NCBI RefSeq assembly: GCF_009725985.1
Contig: NZ_RCNR01000005.1
Coordinates: forward strand, 62,001-126,000
Origin: Zobellia amurskyensis
GTDB lineage: Bacteria; Bacteroidota; Bacteroidia; Flavobacteriales; Flavobacteriaceae
Direction of reading: 5' to 3'
Length of the DNA stretch: 64,000 bases
This document shows, one piece after another, positions 35,801-43,101 of the stretch. Under the pieces are notes generated by a model. It was not told the DNA's origin. It ran no database searches and saw nothing but the letters and a program-made list of their open reading frames with translations. The number at the start of each line of letters is the position of its first letter. Within the stretch, counting starts at the first letter, position 1. The translations under genes were made by a program, and so were the position numbers.

Positions 35801-37496
35801 CGAAAATGGCAAATTCAATTTTGTTCCTTTTCAAAATGAATTACAGGTGTCACCTATAATTTCTATGTTGTCTTATGATTTTGATGGCGATGGAAAAGAA
35901 GAAGTTTTAGCGGCAGGAAACTATTTTGGTGTTAAACCCTATCACGGTAGATTTGATTCTTTTGGAGGCGCCTTGATTAAAGGTGAAAATAGTGTAATTT
36001 TAAGCGCTAAAATCGGGTTAGACCTTAGCCAAAAATCTGTACGACATTTAAATATCGTAGACCTTAAAGGAGAAAGCTATCTTTTGGTCACTTTGAACAA
36101 CGACAACGCACAAATTTTTAGGCTGAAAAAAAATAAAAGACAAATGAAGAAGATTTTTATCGCATTACTATCGCTTGTTTTTGCGGTTTCATGTAAAGCT
36201 CCACAAAAAGAAGAACCCATAACCATTACCCCTGAAGACCTTAATGCTTCAATAAACCAGGTAACGGATATTATGATTCATGATATATTCTCCCCTCCCG
36301 TAGCCAGTAGAATATTTGCTTATCCAAATGTTGCAGCTTACGAAATTGTAGCAATGGCCAATGACGAATACAAACCCCTAGCCGGGCAATTAAATGGACT
36401 TACGCCAATTCCTGCTCCTGACACTACGCAAACTGTAAACTATGACCTTGCTGCAATCGTTGCGCATATGGAACTCAGCAAAAGACTTATATTTTCGGAA
36501 GACCGAATGGAAGCTTTGCGCGATAGTCTTTACACGATTTGGCAAGAAAAGAACCCTGTTCTGTTTACAAGTTCTAAAGACTACGGTTTACAAGTGGCAG
36601 ACCATATAGCCAAATGGATGAAAGAAGACAATTATGCACAAACGCGGACCATGCCAAAATTTACCGTAGATGCAGATGACGAAACCCGGTGGCAACCTAC
36701 GCCCCCAGCCTATATGGACGGTATTGAACCCCACTGGAACAAAATCAGGCCTTTTGCAATAGACTCTGCGGCACAGTTCAAGCCAATTCCGCCTCCAGCA
36801 TTTTCACTTGAGGAAGATTCACCTTTTTTCAAGGAACTTAAAGAAGTTTATGACATCAGTAATAAAATTACAGAGGAAGGTGATACTTCCGAAGAGATTC
36901 AAATTGCCCAATTTTGGGATTGTAACCCTTATGTTTCGGTTACGCGCGGGCACCTTATGTTCGCTACAAAAAAAATAACACCAGGCGCACACTGGATGGG
37001 TATTGCAAAAATTGCAGCACGTAAAACCAATAGTGACTTCCACCAAGCCTTGTACGCCTACACCAAGGCTTCTGTAGCCATGGCGGATGCTTTTATAAGC
37101 TGTTGGGACGAAAAGTACAGAAGTAATCTTATTCGCCCTGAAACCTTGATAAACCAGCACATAGATGACAGCTGGAAACCGGTACTACAAACACCACCTT
37201 TCCCTGAGTACACAAGTGGCCATAGTGTTGTTTCCGGAGCCGCATCGGTAGCCCTGACCGATGTTTTTGGTGAAAATTTTGCTTTTGATGACGATACCGA
37301 AGTACCCTACGGCCTACCAATCCGTAGTTTTACATCTTTTGAGCAAGCTGCCAATGAAGCTGCAATCAGTAGAATGTACGGAGGTATTCACTACCGGGCG
37401 GCAGTTGAAGTTGGTGTAAAACAAGGTAGAGACCTTGGTAGGTTCGTAGTTGAAAAACTTAACATGAAAAACAACAACGAAACAGCCCAAAACTAA
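32832..37496 (+). CDS. In-frame fusion: FG-GAP/ASPIC-UnbV lipoprotein (paralogue 3) plus vanadium-dependent haloperoxidase
   Basis: A 1554-residue open frame made of two normally separate lipoproteins. Residues 1-1104 repeat the paralogue plan: lipobox FTAC, FG-GAP motifs, ASPIC/UnbV (TVRGFQASSEPMVHFGYG, VVWPNG), more FG-GAP motifs, and a C-terminus aligning with the ends of paralogues 1 and 2 (NNDNAQIFRL). Residue 1105 onward is a complete haloperoxidase with its own lipoprotein signal. The join crosses eight A residues at 36126-36133. One more A would create TAA right there and leave the second ATG 8 nt downstream. I think the native state is two genes, or slippage yields both; a true fusion would carry an internal signal peptide. 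Confidence 0.75.
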   Translation: MSLSKLQFQRKNLLPVHFKYTHISLCLALIIFTACGKKQDFLFSNPSAAETGITFKNTLTETDDLNILDYLYFYNGGGVAIGDIDNDGLPDIFFSGNQVKNKLYRNKGNLQFEDISKTAGIEGNSTWNTGSVMGDVNGDGLLDIYVCAVVGINGFNGYNELFLNNGDGTFTESAAKYGLDFDSYSSNAAFLDFDLDGDLDIYLLNHAVHTQESFGKADLRLKRNFQTGDKLLRNDGDKFIDVSETAGIYGGVNGYGLGLAVSDFNQDGYPDIYVGNDFHEDDYYYLNNGDGTFTESSKQFFGHTSRFSMGNDVADINHDGWPDLISLDMLPQNEKVLKSSEGDDNVQTQKLRTERYGYGYQFTRNMLNVNQQNSTFLETALMSGVAATDWSWSALFGDYDQDGEQDLFISNGIPKRPNDLDFINFVSSEQIQNKMNNTKLMDQQALDKMPSGKIHNFVFKGSHNLTFKDESGQWILKDTLVSGATAMGDLDNDGDLDLVTNNLNGTATLYINKTDSKSNYLKLKFKNIGKNTFGLGTKVFSYTQGKLQYKELYTVRGFQASSEPMVHFGYGTTEKVDSIQVVWPNGSYQTLKDIATNQTMIVEPENTVKFNFASLLPDEKIIFEKEENNLGITFNHIEDNYTDFNRQKLIPYQVSDRGPATAIGDLNGDGKNDIFFGGSKYIPSQIYIQNDTAFAPFHVAQIAKDSIKEDVTAVIADFNSDEKNDLIIGTGGADFYNKMEPLLDSYYTQNDSAFIPAPLPENFQNTSILAPYDFDSDGDLDLFVGSQAISNDFGKTPQSVLLTNDNGIFSNKNEEALTNLGMVTDAIWSDFNSDGTKDLIVIGEWISPTFFKNINGQLNKVDVIQKNLNGLWQTIVPFDIDNDGDTDYLLGNWGSNTKFKASAEHPMKMYYGDFDKNKQTETITTIEKGGKYYPIESLDGLSSQLVSLKKKFNTYNSFAGSTIEDILDKEILEEANILEIHELRSGYLKNENGKFNFVPFQNELQVSPIISMLSYDFDGDGKEEVLAAGNYFGVKPYHGRFDSFGGALIKGENSVILSAKIGLDLSQKSVRHLNIVDLKGESYLLVTLNNDNAQIFRLKKNKRQMKKIFIALLSLVFAVSCKAPQKEEPITITPEDLNASINQVTDIMIHDIFSPPVASRIFAYPNVAAYEIVAMANDEYKPLAGQLNGLTPIPAPDTTQTVNYDLAAIVAHMELSKRLIFSEDRMEALRDSLYTIWQEKNPVLFTSSKDYGLQVADHIAKWMKEDNYAQTRTMPKFTVDADDETRWQPTPPAYMDGIEPHWNKIRPFAIDSAAQFKPIPPPAFSLEEDSPFFKELKEVYDISNKITEEGDTSEEIQIAQFWDCNPYVSVTRGHLMFATKKITPGAHWMGIAKIAARKTNSDFHQALYAYTKASVAMADAFISCWDEKYRSNLIRPETLINQHIDDSWKPVLQTPPFPEYTSGHSVVSGAASVALTDVFGENFAFDDDTEVPYGLPIRSFTSFEQAANEAAISRMYGGIHYRAAVEVGVKQGRDLGRFVVEKLNMKNNNETAQN
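36126..36133 (+). other. A8 homopolymer at the fusion junction (frameshift or slippage site)
   Basis: Eight consecutive A residues follow CTG, and the current reading is CTG AAA AAA AAT AAA. With nine the reading would be CTG AAA AAA AAA TAA, ending paralogue 3 exactly where its siblings end. Such tracts are prone to polymerase slippage, mutation and sequencing error. Confidence 0.7.
36144..37496 (+). CDS. Vanadium-dependent haloperoxidase (iodoperoxidase-like) lipoprotein, as an independent gene
   Basis: Read from its own ATG this is a 450-residue lipoprotein (MKKIFIALLSLVFAVSC) of the PAP2/vanadium haloperoxidase superfamily. All vanadate-binding motifs are exact: K324-x6-R331-P332 (KYRSNLIRP), S358-G359-H360 (PEYTSGH) and S409-R410-x5-H416 (SRMYGGIH). 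Tyr263, Trp321, Asp322 and Phe353 are also present. As I recall, these match in identity and number the active-site residues of Zobellia iodoperoxidase ZgVIPO1, which oxidises iodide with hydrogen peroxide. Iodide specificity is inference. The same sequence is the C-terminal part of the frame starting at 32832. The next gene begins 5 bp after the stop. Confidence 0.8.
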   Translation: MKKIFIALLSLVFAVSCKAPQKEEPITITPEDLNASINQVTDIMIHDIFSPPVASRIFAYPNVAAYEIVAMANDEYKPLAGQLNGLTPIPAPDTTQTVNYDLAAIVAHMELSKRLIFSEDRMEALRDSLYTIWQEKNPVLFTSSKDYGLQVADHIAKWMKEDNYAQTRTMPKFTVDADDETRWQPTPPAYMDGIEPHWNKIRPFAIDSAAQFKPIPPPAFSLEEDSPFFKELKEVYDISNKITEEGDTSEEIQIAQFWDCNPYVSVTRGHLMFATKKITPGAHWMGIAKIAARKTNSDFHQALYAYTKASVAMADAFISCWDEKYRSNLIRPETLINQHIDDSWKPVLQTPPFPEYTSGHSVVSGAASVALTDVFGENFAFDDDTEVPYGLPIRSFTSFEQAANEAAISRMYGGIHYRAAVEVGVKQGRDLGRFVVEKLNMKNNNETAQN

Positions 37497-37501
37497 GCGT
37501 C

Positions 37502-38401
37502 ATGTTCAAAAAAGTAGCGCTAATTGTAACCGCACTATTAGTAGGGGGAGCAATTTGGTATCTTTTTATCATGCCTCAAGATTACATGGTTCGTTTTCAG
37601 ACCAAAGCATTGCCGGGTACAGTGAACCAGATTGTAAAGTTTTGGGCAGGGCAAAAAAGTAATGCTCACTTTGAAGGACAAAACAGCCTATCCGATTTTA
37701 CTAATACACTTATTACAAATGATACAACACTCTCTTTCAATTGGCAAATAGCACCAATGAACGATTCCGTTTCGCAAGTAAAAGTCTATGTCACGGATAA
37801 CGAGAATAGTCTACAAAACAGAATACTAATTCCCTTTACCAGTACCGATTTTGAAAACCGCTCAAAAAGTACGGTAAAGGAGGTTTACTCACTTTTAAAA
37901 AGTCACCTTTCTAATTTTAAGACTACCATTATTGGCGAGGCTATCATTCCTGAGAAATATTGCGCTTGCGTTTCTCTCAAGAGCACACAATTGGAAAAAG
38001 TAAAAGGCATGATGGGTCACTATTCACGTCTCAGTGATTTTATTGCAAAAAATGGTATTAAGCCAGACGGGAGGCCTTTAGTAGAAGTTGTAAAATGGAA
38101 CACCCAAAACGATAGTATTGTCTATAACTTTTGCTTTCCCGTACTAAAAACAGATAGTCTTCCCACAAGCAAGGAGTTTGTTTACAAACAAATTAAGGAA
38201 AGAAAAGCCATCAAAGCCATATACAATGGAAATTACCTGACGTCTGATCGAGCTTGGTACGCACTAGTAGATTACGCCAATAAAAATGAGATTGAAGTTT
38301 CTAAAGAACCTTTTGAAGTTTTTCATACAAACCCAAATATGGGCGGAAACGAACTAGAGTGGAAAGCCGAAATTTTTATACCTATAAAAGCACAGAAATA
38401 G
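37502..38401 (+). CDS. Membrane-anchored protein with a GyrI-like/effector-binding C-terminal half
   Basis: A 299-residue protein with an N-terminal membrane anchor (VALIVTALLVGGAIWYLFI). An SRPBCC-like segment (PGTVNQIVKFWAGQ, about 35-140) leads into a C-terminal half that resembles GyrI-like small-molecule-binding domains (GRPLVEVVKWN, FCFPV, PNMGGNELEWKAEIFIPI). Domain assignment is from pattern only. It begins 5 bp after the haloperoxidase stop and belongs to the same operon. A ligand-sensing or scavenging role at the membrane is possible. Confidence 0.6.
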   Translation: MFKKVALIVTALLVGGAIWYLFIMPQDYMVRFQTKALPGTVNQIVKFWAGQKSNAHFEGQNSLSDFTNTLITNDTTLSFNWQIAPMNDSVSQVKVYVTDNENSLQNRILIPFTSTDFENRSKSTVKEVYSLLKSHLSNFKTTIIGEAIIPEKYCACVSLKSTQLEKVKGMMGHYSRLSDFIAKNGIKPDGRPLVEVVKWNTQNDSIVYNFCFPVLKTDSLPTSKEFVYKQIKERKAIKAIYNGNYLTSDRAWYALVDYANKNEIEVSKEPFEVFHTNPNMGGNELEWKAEIFIPIKAQK

Positions 38402-38439
38402 GAATAGAACTTACCTTTGCATTCATTAAATGTATTACA

Positions 38440-39306
38440 ATGAAAGTAATGGCAACAAGATTTTCGCTTCAAATCATAATTCTTTTTCTTTTCTACAGCT
38501 GTTCTAATCACGGCCAACTAGTCTATGTGACCAAGCTGCCCAAAAGCCTCAAGGAAAATTCCGGAATAGCCACTTATACGAATGATGCGGCTTGGTTCAT
38601 TGAGGATAGCGGTAATGACGATGACATTACAAAAGTGGATTACCAAGGAGAGATCCTAAAGGAATTTAAAGTAAAAAATGCCAAGAACCATGATTGGGAA
38701 GATCTTACCGAGGACAAAAAAGGCAATCTATATATTGGCGATTTTGGAAATAACGATAGTGACCGCAAAAATTTAGTTATTTACAAATTACCCAACCCTG
38801 AATACGAAACCGGAGACCACATTACCGCCGAACATATAACCTTTAAATATCCCGAACAAAAACATTTTCCGGCCAAAAAGAAAGAGCGTTTTTATGACGC
38901 CGAAGCTTTTTTCCACTACAACGACTACCTCTATATTTTCACAAAGAACAGGGCCAATCCGTTTACTGGCGAATCATTAATATATAGGGTTCCGGACGCC
39001 AAAGGAGATTATGATGCGGAATACTTGGGCAAGATAACCACGTGCGACGACTGGGACACTTGTAAGGTTACCTCTGCAGATATATCCCCGGATGGAAAAA
39101 CCGTAGTTCTATTAGGCTCAGGAAAGCTGTGGACCATATCTGAATTTGATTTGGAAAATTTACCTGAAAGCACTCTAAAAGAAACAGATTTAATGGTGCG
39201 CACACAGCTAGAATCAGTAACTTTTATAGATAACTCCACACTTTTACTATCTGACGAGGAAACAAAAAAAGAGGGAAGAAATTTATATAAGTACACACTT
39301 AAATAA
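38440..39306 (+). CDS. Lipoprotein, probable beta-propeller, unknown function
   Basis: A 288-residue lipoprotein (signal MKVMATRFSLQIIILFLFYSC). I place the start at this ATG, or the one three codons later, because the frame from 38359 overlaps the previous gene without adding a sensible signal. The body repeats short strand motifs such as KGNLYIGDFGNND, DYLYIFTKN and DGKTVVLLGSGKLWTIS, as in six- or seven-bladed propellers. Two Cys in TTCDDWDTCK may form a disulphide. It is the last gene of the operon, convergent with the phosphoesterase/barrel gene. Confidence 0.65.
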   Translation: MKVMATRFSLQIIILFLFYSCSNHGQLVYVTKLPKSLKENSGIATYTNDAAWFIEDSGNDDDITKVDYQGEILKEFKVKNAKNHDWEDLTEDKKGNLYIGDFGNNDSDRKNLVIYKLPNPEYETGDHITAEHITFKYPEQKHFPAKKKERFYDAEAFFHYNDYLYIFTKNRANPFTGESLIYRVPDAKGDYDAEYLGKITTCDDWDTCKVTSADISPDGKTVVLLGSGKLWTISEFDLENLPESTLKETDLMVRTQLESVTFIDNSTLLLSDEETKKEGRNLYKYTLK

Positions 39307-39336
39307 ACGGCTACCCTCCACTATTCATTTTTATCG

Positions 39337-42300
39337 CTAGAAACCAAAACCTACACCAAAGGAGAAGCGCAGGCCATCATCACTGTTGAAAAGCGCCAAG
39401 CGTGCCGTGACAATATCTGCTCCATTTAGAAAAAACCCGCCTCCGTAAGAGGTATGCCATTCTTTGGAGTTTTCCATAGGTAGCCAAACCCTTCCATAAT
39501 CAAAGCCACCATAGAACCCCATGGAAAGTGGCAAGAGCTGTGTTTTTATTTCCCTAAGGCTATATCTAATATCTGTATTTTGATAGTATGATTTTTTACC
39601 GGTAAACCTTTGGTTTCTAAAGCCACGCAATCCATCAATACCACCAATACTGGCCGCCTGATAAAATTCATAATCATCACCTATATTAAAATGTGCCTTC
39701 CATTTTGTAGCTAAAACCAATCTACCACTTGGTATCAACTTATAATCAAAAGCAAGACTGGGAATGACATATCCAAAGGCATTTCCGTTTTCAGTGCTTC
39801 TCTTATAACCTGCTGCAAGCGATGTGGACATTCCCATGGTCGGAAATGCGGCATTGTCCGTATTGGCATAAGAATATTCGGCATCAACACCTACAAAATT
39901 ATTTCTAGTCTCTTCTCCATTTGCCTGGTAATAGGTGTTTATAAACCTATCATCACTTTCTTCCACATCAATAGATTCGTATGAAACACCAGTTTTAAAC
40001 TTAGCCCCATATTGACCTCTCCATACCAAAGCCGGTGCAAATTTAAGGGTCTGCAAACGCACGCGGTTGTAATCCATTCCTACATCGTCATCCAAATTCT
40101 CGGTACTATTACCAAAATCAAAGAAATTGATAGCAAAATTAGGACTCGTAAAACGTGCTCCTAAATGTAAATTCCAGTTTTCAAAAATATGGGCAAATTC
40201 ACCACTATACCCTAGTTCAAAACCGCTGGTCGCAAAATAAAATGAAGCATCTACTTTATGTTGTTGGGTAAAAGGGTTTTGTCTAAAACCATTGTACGTA
40301 TAGGTATCACTAACCCCTACCTTAACCCCATCATCCGGATTGTAACCAATGGTAGGTATAATTTGATTTACCGAATTCCGGATTTGCAAGGGCAAGTAGT
40401 TGTTGGTATTATAATCATCCGTAAGCTTAAGCTTTGCTCCACCCAACTCCTCTACGGTGTTCTTCTTCGTTTTATAATCGTAAACAGCTATGTTACCACC
40501 TTGTCCAACTCTGTAAATATCATTATTCTGGCCACCTACCAAACGTACCTTAATAGCACTTCTTTCGTCTCCATTTACCTCAAAAATATCATCATCGTCC
40601 AGACCGTAAACCCAAACTTCTTTGGTACTATCCTTATTGAATACTTTATTAAAAAACAGCTTGTCTTTCTCTCCCTTTATATTCCTATAGACTTTTATCT
40701 CAGTCTCTTTATCATTTAAAATATTCACTTCAAACCAATCATCTTTATCGGTTCCCACAACTACTGCATATTTGTTCAGAACACCATAATAGGTTTGCGC
40801 TGTCTCTTCAATTTTAGAAGCTCGCGCCAATAAAATTTGTTTTATTTCAGTTACCGTTTCATCTCTGACCTCTTTAGGAAAATGGGTAAATGCTTTATCA
40901 ATTACTTCCTCAGTAAGATTCTCCCGAATAAATTTGGCTTGTTCTTCCCACTCTTGGGGAGTTGTTTCCGTCAAAAGTGCCATATCCAACACATAGGTTT
41001 TAGGCGAAGAATTAAAACCTTTTACGTTTCTTATTTCTTCATTAAAGCCCTCCATTAACTTTAGAGCAGGAATAATTCTCGTGGCAAGGTTCATAAAAAA
41101 ACCATCGCCATGTTTTGAATAGACCATATCACGATCTCTAGGCACTGGCTTGTAAAGAACTTTATCATTCTTCTCATCTACAAATTCTGCCCATCGCCAT
41201 TGATCCACATGACGATCCCAATCGCCCATAACCATATCAAAAAGTCGTGCCCTTAAATATAATTCAGAATCTACAGCATATTTCTCGTCGTCCCGCAAAT
41301 CTTCTAGCATGCTGTCCGTACTCTTAAGTTCGTTAGCATAACCAAAGCTTTTTAAATCGCCATGACCATCGCCAGCATGTTCTTCTATCATATACAGTTC
41401 GTCTCCAAAAGATTCATTGAAGTCTTTTAACGCTGGTTGTTTTGGCACATAATAAAGTACGGGGTTGGTATGATACAAATCAACCGCATCAGACAGAACA
41501 GCCGTTGTAAAAGGTCCGTATGGGTGAGATCCCGTGTAAAAATCGAGAAGAAAATTTTCGGTATACGTGTTTTCAAAATCACCCATTACGTATTGCTCCT
41601 GAAAAGCCATGGCCTGTAAATATAGCTCCGCATCTTTACGAAGTGCACGCATTACGAACTCCTTACCCTCTTTATCCCTTAACCGCAACGATTTTGATTG
41701 ATGTCCTCCGCCTTTGTGCAGAGCAACAAGACCGCCCATAAGAGTATCTAAATTTACCGTTGGAGCCTCCACTTTTGTGGCGTAGTATTTCCGATACCGG
41801 TCTCCCCAAAGGAATTTAAAGAAACCACTTCTATCTATCTCATCTTCCGAATAGACCGAAGCCTTTACCGTAGCCGGAAATTTTTCATCATACTTACCTT
41901 TATAAGTAGTTCTGTCTGGAGGTAAGACCTGAGCAGTAAATAAAAATTCCTCATCCTTATTATCATCCACTCCAAAATACCTAACTTGAGAAGAGCCATC
42001 CGTATATACTTCTAAAGTAGCGTAGCCTCTCTGCCCAGTGGAAAACTTACTTCCGTTCAGCAAACGAGTTGCTCCCGTCTTAGCTCCGGACCCACTCACT
42101 ATTTGTGGTGTATTCTCCTCAACAATATACTGCAACGTATGTTCATGTCCTGATGCCAAAATAACTTTTTCCGAATACTGCGCAAAGGTCAACAGGCGTT
42201 TTCTTAGCTCGGTATAACGCTTATTACCCATATCCTCTATTGATGCCCCGGTTGTTCTTCTCAAAACATTTATAAAGCTTCCCAAAATAGGTAACGGCCC

Positions 42301-43062
42301 TATCTTTCCTTTAGGATACAAATGGGTCCTTGCGGAATACTGTCCACCATGTGCGCCATAGCTGAACATAGGGTGATGCATTGCTATTATAGTAGTTCTC
42401 TGTCTGTTGTCCTTGATTTCGTCCTCAAGTTCTAACCAAAATTTATCCCGTGTCTTAATATCACATTTATCGTTAATATCCGGGCGCTTGTCCCAATTGG
42501 TCAAGTACCACTCCGTATCAATAGCAATAACAGTTATATTATCGTTTACCTCAATGGTTTCTATAGGGCAGCCATCTTCAGGAAAAAAGACATCCTTACT
42601 ATCAAGTTTTTCCTGAATGTAATCTTGCTCCCGTTCTAGGCCAACTAACCCCTCCGTATACCAATCATGATTTCCCGGTATAAAAATAGGGTTGCCCTTA
42701 AAGTTTTCTAGAGTTTTCAATTGGGCGTCCAAATCGTTCTTGGCCTTAAGATATGCAGCGGTAGAGTCTTTTGGGTCTGGAAGACCAGCAGGATAAATAT
42801 TATCTCCTAAAAACAGAGCGGTACTATTCTTGTTTGCTCCATCTAATTTATCCTTAAAAATCTTAAGCGCATCGTTCATACCGTTCATGGGAGACAGGCC
42901 TGCATCTCCTATAAGGTAAAACGTATGGGCTACTTCTTTGGTTGTGGGAACATCTTTTTTACCTACTTCACTTGCATATTTGGTTTTGGAGGTTGCACAA
43001 CCCACAAACAATGTCACCAATGCTATTAAAGCAAAATGTTTACCAAATAGAATACTATTCAT
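39337..43062 (-). CDS. Metallophosphoesterase / kinase-like / surface-antigen beta-barrel protein
   Basis: A 1241-residue lipoprotein-type protein (lipobox LFVGC, Cys22) in three parts. Residues 45-360 are a calcineurin-like phosphoesterase with Asp53, GDN (86-88), GNHD (130-133), His229-His230 and GHEH (305-308). Residues 440-700 contain a glycine-rich KGGGHQS, a basic strand VMRALRK, GDWDRH (613-618) and PRDRD (641-645), a pattern reminiscent of HipA/Fam20-like kinases. From about 900 the C-terminus is a BamA/TamA-like barrel ending in FSFGVGFGF. I chose the ATG at 43062 because the extension to 43095 fills the divergent promoter. Confidence 0.75.
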   Translation of the reverse strand: MNSILFGKHFALIALVTLFVGCATSKTKYASEVGKKDVPTTKEVAHTFYLIGDAGLSPMNGMNDALKIFKDKLDGANKNSTALFLGDNIYPAGLPDPKDSTAAYLKAKNDLDAQLKTLENFKGNPIFIPGNHDWYTEGLVGLEREQDYIQEKLDSKDVFFPEDGCPIETIEVNDNITVIAIDTEWYLTNWDKRPDINDKCDIKTRDKFWLELEDEIKDNRQRTTIIAMHHPMFSYGAHGGQYSARTHLYPKGKIGPLPILGSFINVLRRTTGASIEDMGNKRYTELRKRLLTFAQYSEKVILASGHEHTLQYIVEENTPQIVSGSGAKTGATRLLNGSKFSTGQRGYATLEVYTDGSSQVRYFGVDDNKDEEFLFTAQVLPPDRTTYKGKYDEKFPATVKASVYSEDEIDRSGFFKFLWGDRYRKYYATKVEAPTVNLDTLMGGLVALHKGGGHQSKSLRLRDKEGKEFVMRALRKDAELYLQAMAFQEQYVMGDFENTYTENFLLDFYTGSHPYGPFTTAVLSDAVDLYHTNPVLYYVPKQPALKDFNESFGDELYMIEEHAGDGHGDLKSFGYANELKSTDSMLEDLRDDEKYAVDSELYLRARLFDMVMGDWDRHVDQWRWAEFVDEKNDKVLYKPVPRDRDMVYSKHGDGFFMNLATRIIPALKLMEGFNEEIRNVKGFNSSPKTYVLDMALLTETTPQEWEEQAKFIRENLTEEVIDKAFTHFPKEVRDETVTEIKQILLARASKIEETAQTYYGVLNKYAVVVGTDKDDWFEVNILNDKETEIKVYRNIKGEKDKLFFNKVFNKDSTKEVWVYGLDDDDIFEVNGDERSAIKVRLVGGQNNDIYRVGQGGNIAVYDYKTKKNTVEELGGAKLKLTDDYNTNNYLPLQIRNSVNQIIPTIGYNPDDGVKVGVSDTYTYNGFRQNPFTQQHKVDASFYFATSGFELGYSGEFAHIFENWNLHLGARFTSPNFAINFFDFGNSTENLDDDVGMDYNRVRLQTLKFAPALVWRGQYGAKFKTGVSYESIDVEESDDRFINTYYQANGEETRNNFVGVDAEYSYANTDNAAFPTMGMSTSLAAGYKRSTENGNAFGYVIPSLAFDYKLIPSGRLVLATKWKAHFNIGDDYEFYQAASIGGIDGLRGFRNQRFTGKKSYYQNTDIRYSLREIKTQLLPLSMGFYGGFDYGRVWLPMENSKEWHTSYGGGFFLNGADIVTARLALFNSDDGLRFSFGVGFGF

Positions 43063-43101
43063 TCTCAATATTTTGTAATTTGGAACCATAAACAATTTTT
43101 C

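Noticed and set aside
26147-37496. Type IX secretion cargo
   Set aside because: The FG-GAP proteins begin with lipoprotein signals and I see no conserved T9SS C-terminal sorting domain at their ends.
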